Below are positions 19,507-23,493 of a DNA stretch of 23,493 bases, in pieces. Numbering within the stretch: the stretch's first letter is position 1; the number at the start of each line of letters is the position of its first letter. Below the pieces are notes generated by a model. The model saw only the letters and a list, made by a program, of their open reading frames with translations, was not told where the DNA came from and ran no database searches. Location of the stretch: assembly GCA_013698435.1 (NCBI GenBank), contig JACCVA010000197.1:1-23493 (forward strand), written 5' to 3'. The position numbers and the translations under genes were made by a program. Source of the stretch: Nocardioidaceae bacterium (GTDB lineage: Bacteria > Actinomycetota > Actinomycetes > Propionibacteriales > Nocardioidaceae).

Positions 19507-22461
19507 ATGAGTACGGACCACGGCCCCGGTTCGGACGCGGCCATCTTCGCGCCGGGCACGGTTGACCGCAGCCACCATGTCAGCGCTGTCCTCGTCTCCC
19601 ACAACGGCGCCCGGTGGATTCCCCGCCTGCTCGCCGCACTTCAGGAAATCTCGCCGGCACCTGACGCAGTCGTGGCGGTCGACACGGGATCATCCGATGA
19701 GTCCCGGCCGCTGCTGGTGTCCTTTCTTGGGCCAGAGGCGGTGGCGGATGCCCCGGCCGACACCGGCTTCGGCGCCGCAGTCGCGCACGGGCTCGCGCAG
19801 CTGCCACCGGTCGACGTGCCCACCCGGCGGCATTGGCTCTGGCTGCTGCACGACGACTGCGCCCCGGCGGCGGAAGCGCTGGGCGAGCTGCTCGCCGTCG
19901 CCACCTCGGCCGAGGAGGTCGCGGTCGTCGGGCCCCGGGTGCGGGCGTGGCCGCGGGCCAGGCGGTTGCTCGAGGTAGGGCTCACCATCACCGGCACCGG
20001 ACACCGCGAGACCGGACTCGAGCCGGGTGAGTTCGACCAGGGTCAGCACGACGACCAGCGCGACGTGCTCGCCGTCGGCACCGCAGGAATGCTCGTCCGG
20101 ATGGACGTGTGGGAGGCGTTGGGCGGCTTCGACCCGTGCCTGCCGCTGTTTCGAGACGACGTCGACTTCGGATGGCGCGTCACGAGTCTCGGGCAACGCG
20201 TCGTCGTCGCACCGGCCGCACTCGTCTTCCACGCGGAGGCCGCCACCCGGGGGGTGCGGGCGATCGACAACGCCGCACCCAGTGCGCACCGCGCCGACCG
20301 TCGAGCCGCGCTGTACACGCTGCTCGTGAACGGCTCGGCAGCCGCGTTGCCCTGGCGGTATCTGCGCCTCGGCGGTGGCTCGTTGCTGCGGGCGATCGGT
20401 TACCTGCTGGGGAAGCTCCCGACGGCGGCCGTTGACGAGGTGCGTGCCTTGGCTTGGGTGCTCGCTCGGCCGGATCGCATCGTGCGCGGCCGGTCCGCCC
20501 GTCGCCGCCAGCGCCTGGACGGGCGGTCCCCGGACCACCGGGCAGCCAGCGCGCTGCTGCCGCCGTGGTGGCTGCCGTACGCCCAGGGGGCTGACTCCTG
20601 GCTCGGCCAGCTTGCTGCCGACGTACGAGACCGGGCCGCGACGGCAGGCTCGTCGGTGCGCCAACTGCCGGCCGGGCGGGGTGACGGCAGTGCCCTCGAG
20701 ACCGGCCCGGTCCCCGAGGAGGCGGAGAACCTGCCGGCTGGCGCTGGACCGGTCAGCTGGGTACGCCGGCATCAGCTGCTCGCCCTCACCACACTGCTGG
20801 CGGTGCTCGCGCTCGTGGCGACCCGCGGACTGCACGGGGCCGGCTTCCTGCGGGGAGGCAGCTTGCTGCCGGTTCCCGGCTCGACGAGACAGTGGTGGCA
20901 GCTCTACACCGAGACCTGGCATCGCGTCGGTCTCGGCTCGGACGCCCCCGCTGCGCCGTACGTTGCGGTGCTCGCCGTTGCCGGCACGATGCTGCTGGGC
21001 AAGGCGTGGCTGGTCGCTGACCTGCTGCTGCTGTTCGGCCCGGTGCTCGGCGCTGCCGGGGCCTACGTGGCGGCGCGACGGCTGGTGGCGGGTCAGGTGC
21101 TGCCCGTCTGGGCGGCGCTGAGCTACGCCTGTGTGCTGGCCGTCTCCGGGGTCGCGGTCGGTGGGCACGTCGGTACGGCTGCGGCGATGGTGGTGCTGCC
21201 CTGGCTCGTGCGCGCAGCCGTCCCGCTGGCCGACGTGACGCCCGGTACGCCGTGGGGCGCGGGGTTCGCCACGGGGGTCACGTTGAGCCTGCTGGTTGCG
21301 TTCGTGCCGCTGGCCTGGCCGATGGCGGCCGCCGTGGGGCTCTCGGCGGTCGTGGTTGCCGTGGTGACGCGGCGCTTCCACCGTGCCGCCCCCATCCTCA
21401 CAGCGGTGGCGTTGCCCATCGTCTTGCTGCTGCCCTGGTCTTTGCGCTTCCTCGAGGACCCGCGCCGGCTCCTGGTCGAGGCGGGGGTGGTCGACCGCAC
21501 TGCGCTCGGAGCCGCCGACATCGGCTGGCGGGGGCTGTCGTTCGGACGGTTGGGGGAGGCGGGAGCAGGCCCCTGGTGGTTGACGGCAGGCTTCGTGCTC
21601 GTCGCCCTCGTCGCCCTGACGCGTGCGAGCACCCGCACCCGGGTCGCCGGCGCCTGGGTCGCGATCGCGGTCGCTCTCGCGACCGTGGCGGTCATCGGTG
21701 ACGAGTGGGTGCCGGTGCCCGGGACCGACCAGCTGGCGCACGCGTGGCTGGGCTTTCCGGTCCTGGTCGTCCAAGTGGGCGCACTCGCCGCGGCGGCTTT
21801 CGCTGCGGACGGTTGGCGCGCCGACATTGCCTCGGCGAGCTTCGGCTGGCGGCAGCCGGTGGCGGTGCTGTGTGTCGTCGTCGCGTCCGCCTCCACCGTC
21901 GCCGGCCTCGCCTGGTGGGTCGGCGCAGCACCGCATGGGGACCTGGCGCGGCAGCCGGCGTCGACGCTGCCGCGATACATGACGGACGCCACGCAGGCGC
22001 GTACGACGCAGCGCATCCTGGCGATCCACACCGACACCGATCCCGTCAGCTACAACCTGCGGCTCGGCGACGGTGAGCGGCTCGGCGACGACGGCGTGCT
22101 CGCGGCGGAGGAGTCGCCCAAGCTCACCGCGCTGGTGGCCGACCTGATCTCGCAGGGCCGACCCGCAGACATCGCGCGGTTGGCGGACTTCGCGGTCGCC
22201 TACGTCGTCCTACCCCGGCCGCACGATGCCGCAGTCGTCGCCGAGATCGACGCGATCCCCGGGTTGTCCAGGGCCTCCACCAACGCCCGGCAGCTCGCGG
22301 GATGGCAGGTCGACGCCCCGACCGGGCTGGACCGGGAGGTCCGGTCGGCGGACGGTTCGCGACGCTGGTGGCTCGTCGGTCAGGGATGTGCGTGGCTGCT
22401 GGCACTCGTGCTCGCAGCGCCCGGGGCGCGACGCCCGTACGACAAGGAGCCGGTCCGATGA
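19507..22461 (+). CDS. Very large membrane-embedded GT2 glycosyltransferase
   Basis: From the ATG at 19507 the product is 984 residues; a GTG at 19495 would add four. The cytoplasmic GT2 domain (about 22-250) shows SAVLVSHNGARWIPRLLAAL, VAVDTGSSDES, WLWLLHDDCAP with the metal-binding acids, GTAGMLVRMDVWEALGGFDPCLPLFRDDVDFGWRV and VFHAEAATRG. A basic linker leads to a membrane domain from about 422 to 810 with roughly ten or more helices. An extracytoplasmic segment (about 810-955) contains LPRYMTDATQARTTQRILAIH and FAVAYVVLPRPHDAAVV. A final helix (about 958-975) and a short basic tail end the protein. The architecture of a GT2 domain fused to a polytopic domain suggests sugar transfer coupled to membrane transfer, or a GT-C-like partner domain. 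The substrate is unknown. It shares an ATGA overlap with the DUF5719 gene, and such genes are often found beside whiB2-type genes in actinobacteria (from memory). Confidence 0.9.
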   Translation: MSTDHGPGSDAAIFAPGTVDRSHHVSAVLVSHNGARWIPRLLAALQEISPAPDAVVAVDTGSSDESRPLLVSFLGPEAVADAPADTGFGAAVAHGLAQLPPVDVPTRRHWLWLLHDDCAPAAEALGELLAVATSAEEVAVVGPRVRAWPRARRLLEVGLTITGTGHRETGLEPGEFDQGQHDDQRDVLAVGTAGMLVRMDVWEALGGFDPCLPLFRDDVDFGWRVTSLGQRVVVAPAALVFHAEAATRGVRAIDNAAPSAHRADRRAALYTLLVNGSAAALPWRYLRLGGGSLLRAIGYLLGKLPTAAVDEVRALAWVLARPDRIVRGRSARRRQRLDGRSPDHRAASALLPPWWLPYAQGADSWLGQLAADVRDRAATAGSSVRQLPAGRGDGSALETGPVPEEAENLPAGAGPVSWVRRHQLLALTTLLAVLALVATRGLHGAGFLRGGSLLPVPGSTRQWWQLYTETWHRVGLGSDAPAAPYVAVLAVAGTMLLGKAWLVADLLLLFGPVLGAAGAYVAARRLVAGQVLPVWAALSYACVLAVSGVAVGGHVGTAAAMVVLPWLVRAAVPLADVTPGTPWGAGFATGVTLSLLVAFVPLAWPMAAAVGLSAVVVAVVTRRFHRAAPILTAVALPIVLLLPWSLRFLEDPRRLLVEAGVVDRTALGAADIGWRGLSFGRLGEAGAGPWWLTAGFVLVALVALTRASTRTRVAGAWVAIAVALATVAVIGDEWVPVPGTDQLAHAWLGFPVLVVQVGALAAAAFAADGWRADIASASFGWRQPVAVLCVVVASASTVAGLAWWVGAAPHGDLARQPASTLPRYMTDATQARTTQRILAIHTDTDPVSYNLRLGDGERLGDDGVLAAEESPKLTALVADLISQGRPADIARLADFAVAYVVLPRPHDAAVVAEIDAIPGLSRASTNARQLAGWQVDAPTGLDREVRSADGSRRWWLVGQGCAWLLALVLAAPGARRPYDKEPVR

Positions 22462-23493
22462 GGTGGGCCCGTGACACCGTCGCCGGTCTCGCCGTGTTGG
22501 CGTCGGCCGCGGCGCTGGTGGTGGCGGTCGACCCGTCGCCGGAGCTGACGGCCCCGGTCCGCAGGTCCACCACGGTCGCCCCGCTCGACGTGACGCTGAG
22601 CTGCCCGGGGTCTCCCGCCGATGCGCGTACCTCGGTCTTCGCCGTGTCTGCGAAGAAGGGCGACGGCGCCGGGTCGCTCGAGCTGAGGGCGCTCCGCCCG
22701 GCGACCGCAGCACCGCTGAGCACTGAGCACGCTGCCCGCGTGCCCATCGTCGAGGAGCTGTCCACAGCGAACGGGCCAACAGCGAACGGGCCCACAGCGA
22801 ATGGGCCCACAACGAATGTGCACAATGTGGTGGCGGCCGCTTCGGGTCGTCGGGCCTCCGGCGCGGCGGCGTACCAGTTCTCGGTCGAGACAGGCACGGA
22901 GCAGTCCGGCCTCGCCGTCAGCGGCTGCGACCGGCCGGCCGACCAGTGGTGGTTCAGCGGTGTCGACACCGACGTGGCCGCGACCTCACGGTTAGTGCTG
23001 ACGAACCCGAGCCCGGGGATCGTCGTGGCGGACGTGTTGGTCTACGGTCCGGACGGACCGGTGCGCGCCGCTGGTTCGCGTGGCATCGCGTTGGCCCCGA
23101 CGTCGCGGCGGTCGATAGACCTGGCGACGTTGGCGCCTGGGCTGGGCAACGCCGCTGTACAGGTACGGACCCAGCGCGGACGCGTCGTCGCGGCGATCCA
23201 CACCACCCGGGTCGTAGGCGTCACCCCGGCCGGGGCGGAGTGGGTCACCCCGGCCACCTCGCCGAGCACCGACATCGTCGCCAATGGCGGTCTCGCCGGC
23301 GGCGGGCCACGGGTACTGGTGATTGCCAACCCCGGCCGGCGGGAGGCGCTGGTCGAGGTCCAGGCCCTCAGCGAGTCCGGTCCCTTCAGACCGACCGCGC
23401 TGCGCGGCCTCCGGGTGGATCCAGGGTCGGTCCTCGTCACCGACGTCACGGCCGTCGCCGACCGGGCCTCGACCTCCTTGCGGCTCACGTCGA
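22458..23493 (+). CDS. DUF5719 family exported protein, 3' end cut off by the window
   Basis: The frame opens at the ATG at 22458, overlapping the upstream stop as ATGA, and stays open for 345 codons to the window's right edge. The N-terminus MRWARDTVAGLAVLASAAALVVAVDP is a signal peptide or signal anchor. DUF5719 features are visible: an early Cys (LSCPGSPAD), GCDRPADQWWFSGVDTD, and repeated beta-rich blocks SRLVLTNPSPGIVVADVLVYGPDGPV, RRSIDLATLAPG and PRVLVIANPGRREALVEVQAL. The function is unknown. Its coupling to the giant GT2 protein suggests both act in the same extracytoplasmic process. A short repeat of TANGP units is inserted in the less conserved region before the WWF motif. The third, TTNVH copy is followed directly by normal family sequence, so the repeat looks like a local expansion. 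Confidence 0.87.
   Translation, partial: MRWARDTVAGLAVLASAAALVVAVDPSPELTAPVRRSTTVAPLDVTLSCPGSPADARTSVFAVSAKKGDGAGSLELRALRPATAAPLSTEHAARVPIVEELSTANGPTANGPTANGPTTNVHNVVAAASGRRASGAAAYQFSVETGTEQSGLAVSGCDRPADQWWFSGVDTDVAATSRLVLTNPSPGIVVADVLVYGPDGPVRAAGSRGIALAPTSRRSIDLATLAPGLGNAAVQVRTQRGRVVAAIHTTRVVGVTPAGAEWVTPATSPSTDIVANGGLAGGGPRVLVIANPGRREALVEVQALSESGPFRPTALRGLRVDPGSVLVTDVTAVADRASTSLRLTS
22764..22823 (+). repeat. 15-bp tandem repeat, four copies, in the DUF5719 gene
   Basis: Units start at 22764, 22779, 22794 and 22809. The first three encode TANGP and differ by one or two bases; the fourth (TTNVH) is degenerate. The repeats are Thr/Asn/Pro-rich and should form a flexible extracytoplasmic linker. 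Confidence 0.88.

Noticed and set aside
19690..22029. A 779-residue open frame on the minus strand opposite the giant GT2 gene.
   Set aside because: Its composition is Arg/Gln/His/Pro-rich with no recognisable domain, and it mirrors a gene with clear glycosyltransferase motifs. Long antisense frames are expected in high-GC DNA.
1..23493. Search for tRNA, rRNA, riboswitch, insertion sequence, integrase or attachment-site signals.
   Set aside because: No cloverleaf-like gene, transposase or integrase motif, target-site duplication or recognised riboswitch core was seen by eye. Small RNAs cannot be excluded without computation.

Overview
The window is high-GC DNA with GTG and TTG starts, a WhiB regulator, F420 biosynthesis genes, the actinobacteria-only TIGR03089 family, paired LytR-CpsA-Psr (LCP) proteins and a DUF5719 gene. 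It is chromosomal DNA of an actinomycete. The overall look suggests the Nocardioides/Propionibacteriales side, but that placement is inference. There are no mobile elements, phage genes, tRNAs, rRNAs or CRISPR arrays. Almost all of it is a cell-envelope biosynthesis island joined to a conserved manC / fbiB-fbiA / whiB2 neighbourhood that, from memory, resembles the Rv3260c-Rv3268 region of Mycobacterium tuberculosis.

Region 1 (1-4018): the 3' part of a sulfotransferase-like gene, then two divergent LCP genes whose products probably transfer glycopolymers to peptidoglycan. Region 2 (4106-8806): a tightly packed plus-strand operon of a GlfT1-like galactofuranosyltransferase, an AmsE-like GT2 glycosyltransferase, UDP-galactopyranose mutase (glf) and the two parts of a polysaccharide ABC exporter (wzm, wzt). 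Together these could make UDP-galactofuranose, build a lipid-linked galactan-like polymer and flip it outward, where an LCP enzyme could attach it to the wall. Region 3 (8807-13245): a large secreted zinc amidase with nine C-terminal FG-GAP/VCBS-like repeats behind a palindrome-rich promoter, a convergent TIGR03089 gene, and a small secreted protein of unknown function.

Region 4 (13301-17839): a strong terminator hairpin, a ManC-like sugar nucleotidyltransferase, and a minus-strand cluster fbiA-fbiB-DUF3105-VTT membrane protein. The FbiB-like protein lacks the usual C-terminal nitroreductase domain. Region 5 (17957-23493): a four-helix membrane protein with a Gln/Gly/Trp/Pro-rich repetitive tail, a WhiB2-type iron-sulfur regulator, a very large membrane-embedded GT2 glycosyltransferase, and a translationally coupled DUF5719 exported protein that runs off the right edge.

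Several genes (both LCPs, fbiA, TIGR03089 and perhaps manC) have a -10-like hexamer ending 6-7 nt before the start codon and no Shine-Dalgarno sequence, which suggests leaderless transcripts. I do not see a clearly unprecedented system. The best leads are the compact galactofuranan export operon with no visible GlfT2, the nitroreductase-less FbiB with an unknown C-terminal domain, and an MtrA-box-like direct repeat before the amidase.
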